A stretch of 15,507 nucleotides of DNA from Clostridiales bacterium UBA3758 (GCA_002371675.1 DFGE01000027.1:1-15507); one strand, 5' to 3'. Shown: positions 7,121-13,737, numbered from the stretch's first letter. The notes: generated from the sequence alone by a model not told the origin. Numbers and translations are program-made.

Positions 7121-8539
7121 ATGCTGAATCTGGCAAGCAAAACCAACGATCCCGATGCCAAGCTGGGCTGGGGTGAGCGCATAGGCTACGGCGTAGGCGC
7201 CACCGGCTGGAACATGATCAATGGCATCATCGGCTCCTTCCTTACGGTGTACTTCACAAACGTCGCCCTGCTGGACGCGGGCATCATTGCGACCCTGATC
7301 GCCGTCTCCAAGGTGTTTGACGGCATCTCCGACCTGATCGTCGGCAACATCGTGGACCGTACTAACAGCAAGCTGGGCAAGGCCCGTACCTGGCTGCTGC
7401 GTATGGTGATCCCCTTCGCCATTTCCACCCTGCTGCTGTTCTGGGTGCCCAGCAGCTTCCCCACGGCGGTCAAGTACGTGTACGTCTTCCTGATGTACAA
7501 TATCGTCAACGCTGTGTGCCTGACCTTCATGCAGGTGCCCTACTACTCCATGATCTCCCTGATGAGCCGCAACGGTGAAGAACGCGGCATGCTGGGCAAC
7601 GTGCAGCAGATCTTCCAGACCCTGGGCAACATCCTGATCAACACCTTCTTCGTCACCCTGCTGGCCAAGTTCTCCAGCAGCATCGAGACCGAGAACACCC
7701 AGGCCGGTTACACCGGCGCCATCGCCTGCGTCGTGGTGCTGATGGTCATCCTGGTCCTCATCACCGTCTTCTCCACCAAGGAGCGTGTAAACGAGAGCGT
7801 GGGCAAGAAAGAGGAAAAGAACAAGGCTGACGAGGTCAAGCCTCTGGTGGCCATCAAGGCGCTGCTCTCCAACAAGTACTGGGTCATCATGTTCTTCGCC
7901 ATGCTGGTCATCTTCTTCGTCATCATCTTCTACGCCATCGGCGGCGTGTACTATTCCCTGTACATCTTCAAGGATATGGGCCAGTATTCCTGGATGGCCA
8001 ACTCCATTTCCATCGCTCAGTTCGCCATCATGTTCATCACCCCGTTCCTGATGACCAAATTCGGCAAGCGCTGGATGTACGCTGTCGGTATGGCGCTGCT
8101 GACCCTCGGCTTTGCGGGCTTTGGCCTCTTTGGTACCAGCAAGATCATCATGATCATCTGCAATGTTCTCAAGGGCTGCGGCCTGGGCATCTCCGGCGCC
8201 ATGGCCATGGGCCTGGTGGCTGACGCCATCACTTACGGCACGCTCAAGACCGGCGTCAACGCCGTCGGTATGGGCAACGCCGGCACCTCCGCCGCGCAGA
8301 AGCTTGGCCTCGGTCTTGGCACCGCCGTGTTCGGCTGGGTCATGTCCGGTGCGGGCTTCAAGGGCGAGTATGACCTTCAGGGCATCGCGCAGCCTGCGAG
8401 CGTTGAAACGGCGATCCGTTTCATGTACAACTGGGTCCCGATGGTCATGTGTGCCATCATCTGCGTGATCTTCGTGGTCTCCTTCAATCTGGACCGCGAT
8501 CTGGCCAAGCTCCGCGCCGAGAAGGGCATTGACGGCTGA
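7121..8539 (+). CDS. GPH-family (MelB-type) sugar/glycoside-cation symporter
   Basis: A 472-residue membrane protein of the glycoside-pentoside-hexuronide:cation symporter family within the major facilitator superfamily. The start of the protein (ERIGYGVGATGWNMINGIIGSFLTVYFTN) and the signature VFDGISDLIVGNIVDRTNSK (65-84) are typical. D67 and D71 match the positions of the cation/sugar-binding aspartates of MelB. After the aspartates comes the loop SKLGKARTWLLR. About twelve hydrophobic segments are seen, with a charged central loop near 220-240 (NESVGKKEEKNKADEVK). It presumably imports the intact glycoside for the cytoplasmic enzymes of units A and B. It is the first gene of unit C and is rich in C-ending codons, as expected for a well-expressed gene. 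GPH transporters are common partners of rhamnosidases and flavin reductases in clostridia. The exact sugar is unknown. Confidence 0.9.
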   Translation: MLNLASKTNDPDAKLGWGERIGYGVGATGWNMINGIIGSFLTVYFTNVALLDAGIIATLIAVSKVFDGISDLIVGNIVDRTNSKLGKARTWLLRMVIPFAISTLLLFWVPSSFPTAVKYVYVFLMYNIVNAVCLTFMQVPYYSMISLMSRNGEERGMLGNVQQIFQTLGNILINTFFVTLLAKFSSSIETENTQAGYTGAIACVVVLMVILVLITVFSTKERVNESVGKKEEKNKADEVKPLVAIKALLSNKYWVIMFFAMLVIFFVIIFYAIGGVYYSLYIFKDMGQYSWMANSISIAQFAIMFITPFLMTKFGKRWMYAVGMALLTLGFAGFGLFGTSKIIMIICNVLKGCGLGISGAMAMGLVADAITYGTLKTGVNAVGMGNAGTSAAQKLGLGLGTAVFGWVMSGAGFKGEYDLQGIAQPASVETAIRFMYNWVPMVMCAIICVIFVVSFNLDRDLAKLRAEKGIDG

Positions 8540-8560
8540 TATCCAATCTGATAAGATTTA

Positions 8561-8590
8561 TACAGGGATGTGCGAAAACACATCCCTGTA
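8561..8590 (+). other. Perfect intercistronic hairpin between transporter and flavoprotein genes
   Basis: TACAGGGATGTG (8561-8572) pairs perfectly with CACATCCCTGTA (8579-8590) around a CGAAAA loop, a 12-bp stem. No T-run follows; instead the ribosome site AGAGGAGG (8597-8604) comes 6 nt later. It is therefore more likely an mRNA-stabilising or processing element that sets different levels for the membrane protein and the enzyme than a full terminator. Confidence 0.6.
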
Positions 8591-8612
8591 ACGCTAAGAG
8601 GAGGAAAACGCC

Positions 8613-10556
8613 ATGGAACGCAAGTACCCGAACCTTTGCAAGCCCATCCGCATCGGCAACGTCTGGTATCGCAACCGCATGTTCTCCACCCCCATGGGCG
8701 GCACGGACATCGAGCTGGACGGCTGCATCGGCCCCAAGTCTCAGGCCTTTTACGAGTACCGCGCCAAGGGCGGCTGCGCGGCGGTCACGATCAGCGAGCT
8801 GATGGTGCACCCCAGCGACGGAAGCCACGCCTACCGTCTGGACGAGAGCATTTTGAACTCCCTGCCCAAGGCCACCTACGCCGCCGACGCCATCCGCCGC
8901 CACGGCGCCATCCCCAGCGCAGAGCTTTCTCACTCCGGCATGTTCGCCGGAACCTACATGACCGACAAGAACAAGTCCCACGGCCTGAACCAGTGGTCGG
9001 CCGACGACGGCGTGCGTCCGGACGGTGTGCCTTATAAGGCCATGAGCAAGGAGATGATCGCCGAGATCGTCGCGGCCTACGGCCATGTGGCGGGACTCTG
9101 CAAGCGCGCGGGCTTTGAGATGCTGATGGTCCACGGGGGCCACGGCTGGCTCATCAACCAGTTCCTCTCTCCCATGTTCAACCACCGCAGCGACGAGTAC
9201 GGCGGGAGCACCGAGAACCGCTGCCGCCTCGCCATCGAGATTCTGAAGTCCGTCCGCGCCGCTGTCGGCCCCGGTTTCTCGATCGAGTTCCGCCTCTCCG
9301 GCGCGGAGTTCGTGCCCGAGGGCTACGACCTCGACGAGGGCGTGAAAATCGCCAAGATCCTGGAGCCGTACATCGACCTGCTGCACGTGACCGCGGGTAC
9401 CTACCAGCGCACCTTCGGCATCACGCATCCCAGCATGTTCGAGGAGCACGGCCGCAACGTCTATCTCGCGGCCGAGATCAAGAAGCACGTCTCCATCCCC
9501 GTGGCCACCATCGGCGGTCTTTCCGACCCCGCGCAGATGGAGGAGATCATCGCCTCCGGCAAGGCCGACATCGTGGAGATGGGCCGTCAGCTGCTGGCCG
9601 ATCCCTTCCTGCCCCAGAAGGTCATGGAGAATAGGGACGACGAGATCGTCCACTGCATGCGCTGCTTCGTCTGCATGTCCGAGCGCGCCGCCACCGGCAC
9701 GAGGCGCTGCGCCATCAACCCGATCATCGGCCGCGAGGACGAGGGTATGGAGATCACCCCGGCGCCAGTCAAAAAGCGCGTCCTGGTGGTGGGCGGCGGC
9801 CCCGGCGGCCTGTATGCGGCCTATACTGCGGCACGCCGCGGCCATGACGTTCTGCTCTGCGAGAAGGAGGACCGGGTGGGCGGCATCCTCAAGAGCGAGG
9901 AAGTCCTGCCCTTCAAGCAGGAGATGTTCATGCTGGGCGAGACCTATAAGCGCCTGGCCGAGAAGGCCGGCGCCAAGATCGTCACCGGGCAGGAGGTCAC
10001 GAAAGAGTTTGCCGACGCCTACCACGCCGACGCGATCATCATCGCGGCCGGATCGTCCCCGCTGCGCCCGCCAATCCCCGGCCTGGACGGTGAAAACGTG
10101 ATCCTCGTCAACGATCAGTACAAGCACGAAAAGCCCATCACCGACAGCGTGGTGGTCTTCGGCGGCGGCATCTCCGGCGTCGAGTGCGCCATCCACATGG
10201 GTATGGAGGGTAAAACCGTGCACCTCGTGGAGATGCGGGACGACGTAGCCCTGGACTCCGTCATCCGGCAGCGTCCGCTGCTGCTGGAAAAGCTCAACAA
10301 GCTCGTCACCGTACACACCGGCTACAAGGGCCTCGAGGTCACCAAAGAGGGCATTTGGTGCGAGACCAAGGAGGGCGAGAAGGTCCTCGTCCCCGGCACG
10401 ACGGTCATCTGCGCGCTGGGTCAGCGCCCCCGCTGGAACGTGGCGCAGGAGCTCTACGACTGCGCTCCCTGGGTGCGTGTGATCGGTGACGCCAACGCGG
10501 TGGGTACTATTACCAAGGCCACCTACCAGGGCCACCACGCCGCGCTGGATATCTGA
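8613..10556 (+). CDS. NADH:flavin oxidoreductase / 2,4-dienoyl-CoA-reductase-type flavoprotein (OYE family)
   Basis: A 647-residue enzyme in the family of 2,4-dienoyl-CoA reductase, BaiCD/BaiH of bile-acid metabolism and related enoate reductases. Residues 1-345 form an FMN TIM barrel (AELSHSG near 103; HGGHGWLINQFLSPMFNHRSDEYGG at 174-198; GGLSDPAQME at 301; MGRQLLADP at 323). Cysteines 348, 351, 354 and 366 (CMRCFVC then C) would hold a 4Fe-4S cluster. The FAD/NAD(P)H part has GGGPGG (394-399) and a second dinucleotide motif VVVFGGGISGVE near 511-522, and ends with a typical GDAN. It likely reduces an activated C=C bond with electrons from NAD(P)H. Next to glycosidases and an esterase, the target could be the unsaturated aglycone or acid set free from the glycoside. 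AGAGGAGG lies 8 nt before the start. Confidence 0.88.
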   Translation: MERKYPNLCKPIRIGNVWYRNRMFSTPMGGTDIELDGCIGPKSQAFYEYRAKGGCAAVTISELMVHPSDGSHAYRLDESILNSLPKATYAADAIRRHGAIPSAELSHSGMFAGTYMTDKNKSHGLNQWSADDGVRPDGVPYKAMSKEMIAEIVAAYGHVAGLCKRAGFEMLMVHGGHGWLINQFLSPMFNHRSDEYGGSTENRCRLAIEILKSVRAAVGPGFSIEFRLSGAEFVPEGYDLDEGVKIAKILEPYIDLLHVTAGTYQRTFGITHPSMFEEHGRNVYLAAEIKKHVSIPVATIGGLSDPAQMEEIIASGKADIVEMGRQLLADPFLPQKVMENRDDEIVHCMRCFVCMSERAATGTRRCAINPIIGREDEGMEITPAPVKKRVLVVGGGPGGLYAAYTAARRGHDVLLCEKEDRVGGILKSEEVLPFKQEMFMLGETYKRLAEKAGAKIVTGQEVTKEFADAYHADAIIIAAGSSPLRPPIPGLDGENVILVNDQYKHEKPITDSVVVFGGGISGVECAIHMGMEGKTVHLVEMRDDVALDSVIRQRPLLLEKLNKLVTVHTGYKGLEVTKEGIWCETKEGEKVLVPGTTVICALGQRPRWNVAQELYDCAPWVRVIGDANAVGTITKATYQGHHAALDI

Positions 10557-10578
10557 GCGAGGGAAAGAAGTTCTTCAA

Positions 10579-11499
10579 ATGTGGGATTATGCTTTTCATG
10601 TGCCTGAGCAGAAGAAGCTGCGCTATATTGTCCATACCGACTGCAAGAACGAGGCGGACGATCAGTTCACGCTGGCGCACATCCTGATGACGGACAAGCT
10701 GGACGTGCGCGGCATTATTGCGGGGCATTTTGACGAGGGCAACCACGGCCGTTACCCGGAGCATCAGACAGCGCAGGCCAGTCTGGATGAGGTGAATCTG
10801 ATCCTGGAGCTGATGGGTCTGGCCGGGCGCTATCCGGTGTTCAAGGGAGCGGAGAGCGGGATGCGCGATGAGAAAACAACCATTGTCACCGAGGCCGCCC
10901 GCTTCATCGTGGAGGAGGCCATGCGCGACGATCCCCGCCCGCTCTTCATCGGCATGCAGGGCGCCATCACCGACCTGGCCTGCGCGATCCTGATGGAGCC
11001 GCGGATCTGCGAGAGGATGACCTGCATCTGGATCGGCGGCGCGGATTATCCCGACGGCGGCGAGGAATTCAACCTGATGAGCGATGTAAACGCCGCGAAC
11101 GTTGTGTTTTCCTCCTCTATGCCTCTCTGGCAGGTGCCCACCGGGACCTACAAGCAGTTTGCCGTCTCCCTGGCGGAGCTGCAGCTGCGCGTCCGGCCTT
11201 ACGGCAGGATCGGCCGCTATCTGTTCGACCAGATGATCGCGCTGAACGACAAGCTCGCGGATCTGCCGCACTGGCCCCACGGGGAGACCTGGTGTCTGGG
11301 CGACGAGGGCGCGATCTGCGCACTGCTGGAGGACCGGGAGCGGCGCGGCGGCTATACCGAGATCCCCGCACCCCGGATCGGCGCGGACATGCGCTATCTG
11401 CCCGGCGATCCCCAGCGGAAGATCCGGGTCTATCACACGATGGATGTACGGCTGGATCTGGAGGATCTCTACGCCAAACTGCGGATCAATTTCGGCTGA
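10579..11499 (+). CDS. Nucleoside-hydrolase-fold protein with a divergent active site
   Basis: A 306-residue protein with the inosine-uridine-preferring nucleoside hydrolase fold. Supporting motifs are HTDCKNEADDQFTLAHIL (19-36) as the metal-binding start, GMQGAITDLACAI (125-137), WIGGADYP (151-158), EEFNLMSDVNAANVVFSS (162-179) and LGDEGAICALL (240-250). Two things are odd. The first motif is two residues longer than the classical DTDPGxDD, and the residue before the conserved GD (D242) is Leu rather than the His usual in active enzymes. It may therefore cleave another N- or O-ribosyl/glycosyl bond, or bind a ligand. The ATG at 10579 is 22 nt after the flavoprotein stop, with a weak AAAGAAG site; an in-frame start at 10486 would overlap the flavoprotein and adds an unrelated stretch. 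It is the last gene of unit C. Confidence 0.8.
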   Translation: MWDYAFHVPEQKKLRYIVHTDCKNEADDQFTLAHILMTDKLDVRGIIAGHFDEGNHGRYPEHQTAQASLDEVNLILELMGLAGRYPVFKGAESGMRDEKTTIVTEAARFIVEEAMRDDPRPLFIGMQGAITDLACAILMEPRICERMTCIWIGGADYPDGGEEFNLMSDVNAANVVFSSSMPLWQVPTGTYKQFAVSLAELQLRVRPYGRIGRYLFDQMIALNDKLADLPHWPHGETWCLGDEGAICALLEDRERRGGYTEIPAPRIGADMRYLPGDPQRKIRVYHTMDVRLDLEDLYAKLRINFG

Positions 11500-11553
11500 A
11501 ATCCGAAAACGGATCGCCGCACCCGGCCATGAGTCGGCTGTTATCGCATAAAG

Positions 11554-11591
11554 AAAAGGCCTGTCCCGAAGCGTACCGGGGCAGGCCTTTT
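11554..11591 (+). terminator. Terminator ending unit C
   Basis: AAAAGGCCTGTCCCG (11554-11568) pairs with CGGGGCAGGCCTTTT (11577-11591) with one G-T wobble, giving a 15-bp stem and an 8-nt loop. The stem carries A-runs on the left and T-runs on the right, so it may work in both directions. It lies 55 nt after the last gene of the locus. Confidence 0.85.
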
Positions 11592-11638
11592 CAGCGCATG
11601 GGCGCTCATGGTTCGCGGGTGTTCTGACTTCAAAAGAG

Positions 11639-11806
11639 CGATCTTATCCTGAAACCGATACCATTGAGGACTATATCGCCGCAGGCGGCTATGAGGCGCT
11701 GAAAAAGGCGCGGGAGATGGACCGCGGCGCGCTCATCGAGGCCATCGAGGAGCAGAGCCGCCTGCGCGGGCGCGGCGGCGCGGCCTTCCCCACCGGCAAG
11801 AAATGG
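11639..11806 (+). pseudogene. Remnant of a NuoF/HydB-like NADH-binding subunit (N-terminal part)
   Basis: In the frame through 11657, the DNA reads DTIEDYIAAGGYEALKKA, then ALIEAIEEQSRLRGRGGAAF and PTGKKW. This closely follows the conserved opening of NuoF-type subunits (a GGYEAL block followed by LRGRGGAGFPTG.KW), which belong to NADH dehydrogenases and electron-bifurcating hydrogenases. No start codon and no ribosome site precede it. The match stops abruptly at the KW, and the rest of the roughly 400-plus residue subunit is missing. The sequence just upstream (RSYPET) does not fit the family well. It is a deletion remnant rather than a working gene. Confidence 0.65.
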
Positions 11807-11967
11807 TCGTGCTGCCCTTCCCCCAGCGCCATAACGTACATGGCATCGACGCTACGACCGCCATCGTCCGCAATCCCAATAAGTGCGTCAACTGCAACAC
11901 GCCGGAGGAATACCGGCTGGCCCTGTCCCTGCGGCAAGCAGAAGCCTCTGCCAATTCCCAAAGATAA
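11803..11967 (+). pseudogene. Remnant of a 2[4Fe-4S] ferredoxin segment like HydA/NuoG, fused out of frame to the NuoF remnant
   Basis: In the next reading frame (from 11803 to the TAA at 11965) lies TTAIVRNPNKCVNC, resembling the IVRDPNKC.LC block where the ferredoxin domains of [FeFe]-hydrogenase HydA, NuoG and some formate dehydrogenases bind their clusters. In such operons the gene following the NuoF-like subunit encodes this protein, so a single deletion could have joined the two ends. After CVNC the sequence no longer fits, and the frame ends in SANSQR. The resemblance is short, so the identity is tentative. Confidence 0.45.
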
Positions 11968-12002
11968 AAAAACACGAAGCAATTACGGATTGCTTCGTGT
12001 TT
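11966..12002 (-). terminator. Strong hairpin with T-run in the minus direction
   Basis: AAACACGAAGCAAT (11970-11983) pairs perfectly with ATTGCTTCGTGTTT (11989-12002), 14 bp with a 5-nt loop. Seven A residues at 11966-11972 become a T-run when read on the minus strand. In the plus direction only TTT follows. No minus-strand gene is left upstream of it here, so its original gene may have been lost with the surrounding deletions, or it works weakly in both directions. Confidence 0.6.
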
Positions 12003-12104
12003 CAGACTGTAGACAAGCCCGTGCGGCAGGGCATCGGCTTGCATGGGGAGATTGTGAAGAGGGGGACGCCTTCTGCATCCCGGCGAAAGAATCTGCGGGA
12101 GGCT

Positions 12105-12133
12105 TTGACTTGCGGTGAGCATGCGCGTATAAT
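12105..12133 (+). promoter_or_regulatory. Near-consensus sigma-70/sigma-A promoter of the YhaM-like gene
   Basis: TTGACT (12105-12110), a spacer of 17 nt, and TATAAT (12128-12133) give an almost perfect housekeeping promoter. The predicted start is near 12140, leaving a leader of about 37 nt with GAGGGAGA (12166-12173) just before the ATG at 12177. This contrasts with the three locus promoters, which lack a -35 box. Confidence 0.85.
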
Positions 12134-12176
12134 AAAAATAGAAAACAACGTACAGACACAGAAAAGAGGGAGACAC

Positions 12177-13124
12177 ATGAAGCGGGATCTGTTGATCGCG
12201 GATATGCGCATCGGGGATGAGTTCGAGGGCTTCTATCTTCTCAAGGACGCCGTCGGGCGCGTCTCGTCCAACGGAAAACCCTTCTTGAGCGGCGCGGTGT
12301 CCGACCGCTCCGGGGAGATGGGCTTCAAGGTATGGGATTACGGCGGCCCGATCGGGACGGCCGAGGTCGGCAAGGTCATCAAGATCCGCGGCAGCGTGGG
12401 AGAATTCAAGGGCGCGCAGCAGATCACGGTCTCGCTCATCCGCGAGGCCAACGCCAACGACGCGTATTCGGAGGCGGCGCTGGTTCCGGTCGCGCCGATC
12501 GACCCGGAGGAGCGCATGCGCGAGATCGAAGCGCTCGTCGCCTCGATGTCCGATCAGGACTACCGGGCCGTGGCGCAGACAATGCTCGAGCGGCACCGCG
12601 CCGCCCTGCTGCGCATCCCGGCGGCGAAGAGTGTCCATCACGGTTTTCTCAACGGTCTGCTGATGCACACGTCCAACATGCTCCGGGCGGCGGATATGCT
12701 CGCGGAGCTCTATCAGGAGGTGATCGACCGGGATCTCCTCCTGGCAGGCACGCTGCTGCACGACTTCGCCAAGGAGCGGGAGTTCTCCTTCACGGAGCTG
12801 GGCGTCGTGGCGGATTACTCCACTGTCGGGCAGCTGCTCGGCCACCTGGTCATGGGCGCGCAGGAGCTCGCCCGCGTCGCGGAGGAGCTGCACGTTCCGG
12901 AGGAAAAGTCCATGCTCCTGCAGCACATGATCCTCTCGCACCACGGCGAGCCGGAGTTTGGCGCGGCGGTGCGGCCAATGTGCGCGGAGGCGGAGCTGCT
13001 GTCGTATATCGACCGCATCGACAGCCGCATGGAGATCTACGCGGAGACCTACGCGGACATGGAGCCCGGCGAGGTCAGCGAGCGGATCTTCGCCCTCGAA
13101 AAGCGGATCTACAAGCACCGCTGA
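12177..13124 (+). CDS. yhaM: YhaM-like 3'-5' exoribonuclease (OB-fold plus HD domain)
   Basis: A 315-residue protein with the two-domain plan of YhaM/CbfI. The N-terminal OB-fold (about 1-90: GKPFLSGAVSDRSGEMGFKVWD, then VIKIRGSVGEFKGAQQITV) should bind nucleic acid. The C-terminal HD phosphohydrolase domain contains H154/H155 and H164, the HD pair H195-D196 (LLHDFAKE), H255/H256 in SHHGEPEFG, and D279 (YIDRID). Members of the family degrade RNA (and some DNA) from the 3' end in a metal-dependent way in the cytoplasm. It is a single gene under its own strong promoter, not part of the glycoside locus. Its length is typical for the family. Confidence 0.88.
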   Translation: MKRDLLIADMRIGDEFEGFYLLKDAVGRVSSNGKPFLSGAVSDRSGEMGFKVWDYGGPIGTAEVGKVIKIRGSVGEFKGAQQITVSLIREANANDAYSEAALVPVAPIDPEERMREIEALVASMSDQDYRAVAQTMLERHRAALLRIPAAKSVHHGFLNGLLMHTSNMLRAADMLAELYQEVIDRDLLLAGTLLHDFAKEREFSFTELGVVADYSTVGQLLGHLVMGAQELARVAEELHVPEEKSMLLQHMILSHHGEPEFGAAVRPMCAEAELLSYIDRIDSRMEIYAETYADMEPGEVSERIFALEKRIYKHR

Positions 13125-13133
13125 GACGCGGGA

Positions 13134-13161
13134 CATCCGTCAGCCATAAGGCTGACGGATG
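13134..13161 (+). terminator. Hairpin just after the YhaM-like gene
   Basis: CATCCGTCAGCC (13134-13145) pairs perfectly with GGCTGACGGATG (13150-13161), 12 bp with an ATAA loop, starting 10 nt after the stop. Only a mixed AT stretch (GTATATTAT) follows, so termination may be partial. A stronger terminator lies at 13258. Confidence 0.65.
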
Positions 13162-13212
13162 GTATATTATCCTTGCAGCGCTTTGAGCGCAGCAACAAGC
13201 TGCCGAAAACAG

Positions 13213-13251
13213 AAGCACCGGCCAGATCCTTTTGGGATCTGACCGGTGCTT
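13213..13251. repeat. 39-nt hairpin repeat, copy 1
   Basis: Positions 13213-13229 pair with 13235-13251 (17 positions, one C.A mismatch) around a TTTTG loop; the arms begin AAGCACCGG and end CCGGTGCTT. It is a direct-orientation copy of the hairpin at 13458, with 37 of 39 positions identical. The two differences (A at 13226, T at 13238) face each other in the stem. Confidence 0.8.
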
Positions 13252-13257
13252 CAGCTT

Positions 13258-13288
13258 GTCAAAAAAGTCCATACCGGACTTTTTTGAC
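13258..13288. terminator. Bidirectional terminator hairpin
   Basis: GTCAAAAAAGTCC (13258-13270) pairs perfectly with GGACTTTTTTGAC (13276-13288) around an ATACC loop. The six A and six T in the arms give a T-run on either strand. It lies between the two 39-nt repeats and could end both the YhaM-like transcript and the converging nrdD/DUF951 transcript. Confidence 0.7.
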
Positions 13289-13298
13289 TGCGATTCAG

Positions 13299-13371
13299 CC
13301 GCCGAGCATTTTGCTTGAGGCAAAATGCTGTTACCGAAAAAGCCCGAAATATCGGGCTTTTCCGGCGGCGG
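13299..13371. other. Putative three-way-junction structure
   Basis: A closing stem CCGCCG (13299-13304) with CGGCGG (13366-13371) encloses two hairpins. The first is AGCATTTTGC/GCAAAATGCT (13305-13314 with 13320-13329). The second is 13334-13347 with 13352-13365, containing AAAAGCCCGA/TCGGGCTTTT and one A.C mismatch. The closing stem directly abuts both hairpins, with only four unpaired bases (13330-13333) between them. Such a compact fold is unusual for a plain terminator, though the second hairpin alone could serve as one. Confidence 0.55.
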
Positions 13372-13457
13372 TTAATTGTATTTGAGGCGGGCCTTGCCCC
13401 CTCGAGCTTCCCCGCTGCTCTATCCACCCGCCGTATCGCAGGTTTTTTGACAGTCTC

Positions 13458-13496
13458 AAGCACCGGCCAGGTCCTTTTGGGACCTGACCGGTGCTT
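13458..13496. repeat. 39-nt hairpin repeat, copy 2
   Basis: The same hairpin as copy 1, with G at 13471 and C at 13483 where copy 1 has A and T, so the stem pairing is kept; the C.A mismatch and the TTTTG loop are also kept. TTTTGA follows on the plus strand. The 206 nt between the two copies hold the bidirectional terminator, the three-way junction and about 85 nt (13372-13457) in which I only see a weak 6-bp pairing, GGCGGG/CCCGCC. Confidence 0.8.
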
Positions 13497-13515
13497 TTGA
13501 TATTCCGTGTTATTC

Positions 13516-13534
13516 CGCGCTGTTTTGCAGCGCG
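13516..13534 (-). terminator. Short GC hairpin behind the DUF951 gene
   Basis: CGCGCTG (13516-13522) pairs with CAGCGCG (13528-13534) around a TTTTG loop, only 5 nt beyond the DUF951 stop codon on the minus strand. No T-run follows, so it is either a weak terminator or a 3'-end protecting hairpin, backed up by the hairpins further left. Confidence 0.4.
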
Positions 13535-13539
13535 CCCGT

Positions 13540-13734
13540 TCAGGTTTCGCCCTCCGTCGGACGGCGGATCTGGCGGACGTTTTTTTCAAAGCGGGAGCGC
13601 GCGCCCATCAGCTCGCGGCCGCAGCCGCAGCAGCGCAGGCGGAAATCCGCCCCGATGCGGAGAACCTCCCAGTCCCTGCTGCCGCAGGGGTGGGACTTCT
13701 TCATGGTGAGCACGTCCCCGACGCGGATATCCAT
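13540..13734 (-). CDS. DUF951 family small protein
   Basis: A complete 64-residue protein. MDIRVGDVLTMKKSHPCGS, then DWEVLRIGADFRLRCCGCGREL, is the typical opening of DUF951, a small and widespread Firmicutes family of unknown function. Cysteines 17, 35, 36 and 38 (CCGC) could form part of a metal site. The basic C-terminal end and small beta-rich form suggest nucleic-acid binding, which is inference. It starts 3 nt after the nrdD stop (TAA, GCG, ATG) and has no clear ribosome site of its own, so it is likely translated by ribosomes finishing nrdD. Confidence 0.85.
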   Translation of the reverse strand: MDIRVGDVLTMKKSHPCGSRDWEVLRIGADFRLRCCGCGRELMGARSRFEKNVRQIRRPTEGET

Positions 13735-13737
13735 CGC

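Noticed and set aside
8551..8562. A fourth operator copy before the flavoprotein gene (ATAAGATTTATA)
   Set aside because: It matches the core poorly, has no ACAAA at the right distance and no -10 box 20 nt downstream.
2254..10538. Several very long minus-strand open frames (at 2254-3588, 3921-5459, 5311-6954 and 8484-10538)
   Set aside because: They lie opposite clearly identified enzymes. GC-rich codon use removes stop codons from the opposite strand, and their translations are low-complexity, His/Val/Arg-rich and unlike any family.
11717..12118. A 133-codon plus-strand open frame after the terminator
   Set aside because: Only its first 30 codons carry the NuoF remnant; the rest is the wrong frame of the second remnant and passes through a hairpin, so it is not a functional gene.
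13386..13442. A tRNA-like fold in the stretch between the hairpins
   Set aside because: GGCGGG/CCCGCC can pair, but no anticodon arm, no T-loop consensus and no CCA end can be found.
13134..13496. CRISPR array
   Set aside because: The repeats are palindromic hairpins, only two are alike, the spacing is irregular and no cas genes are present.
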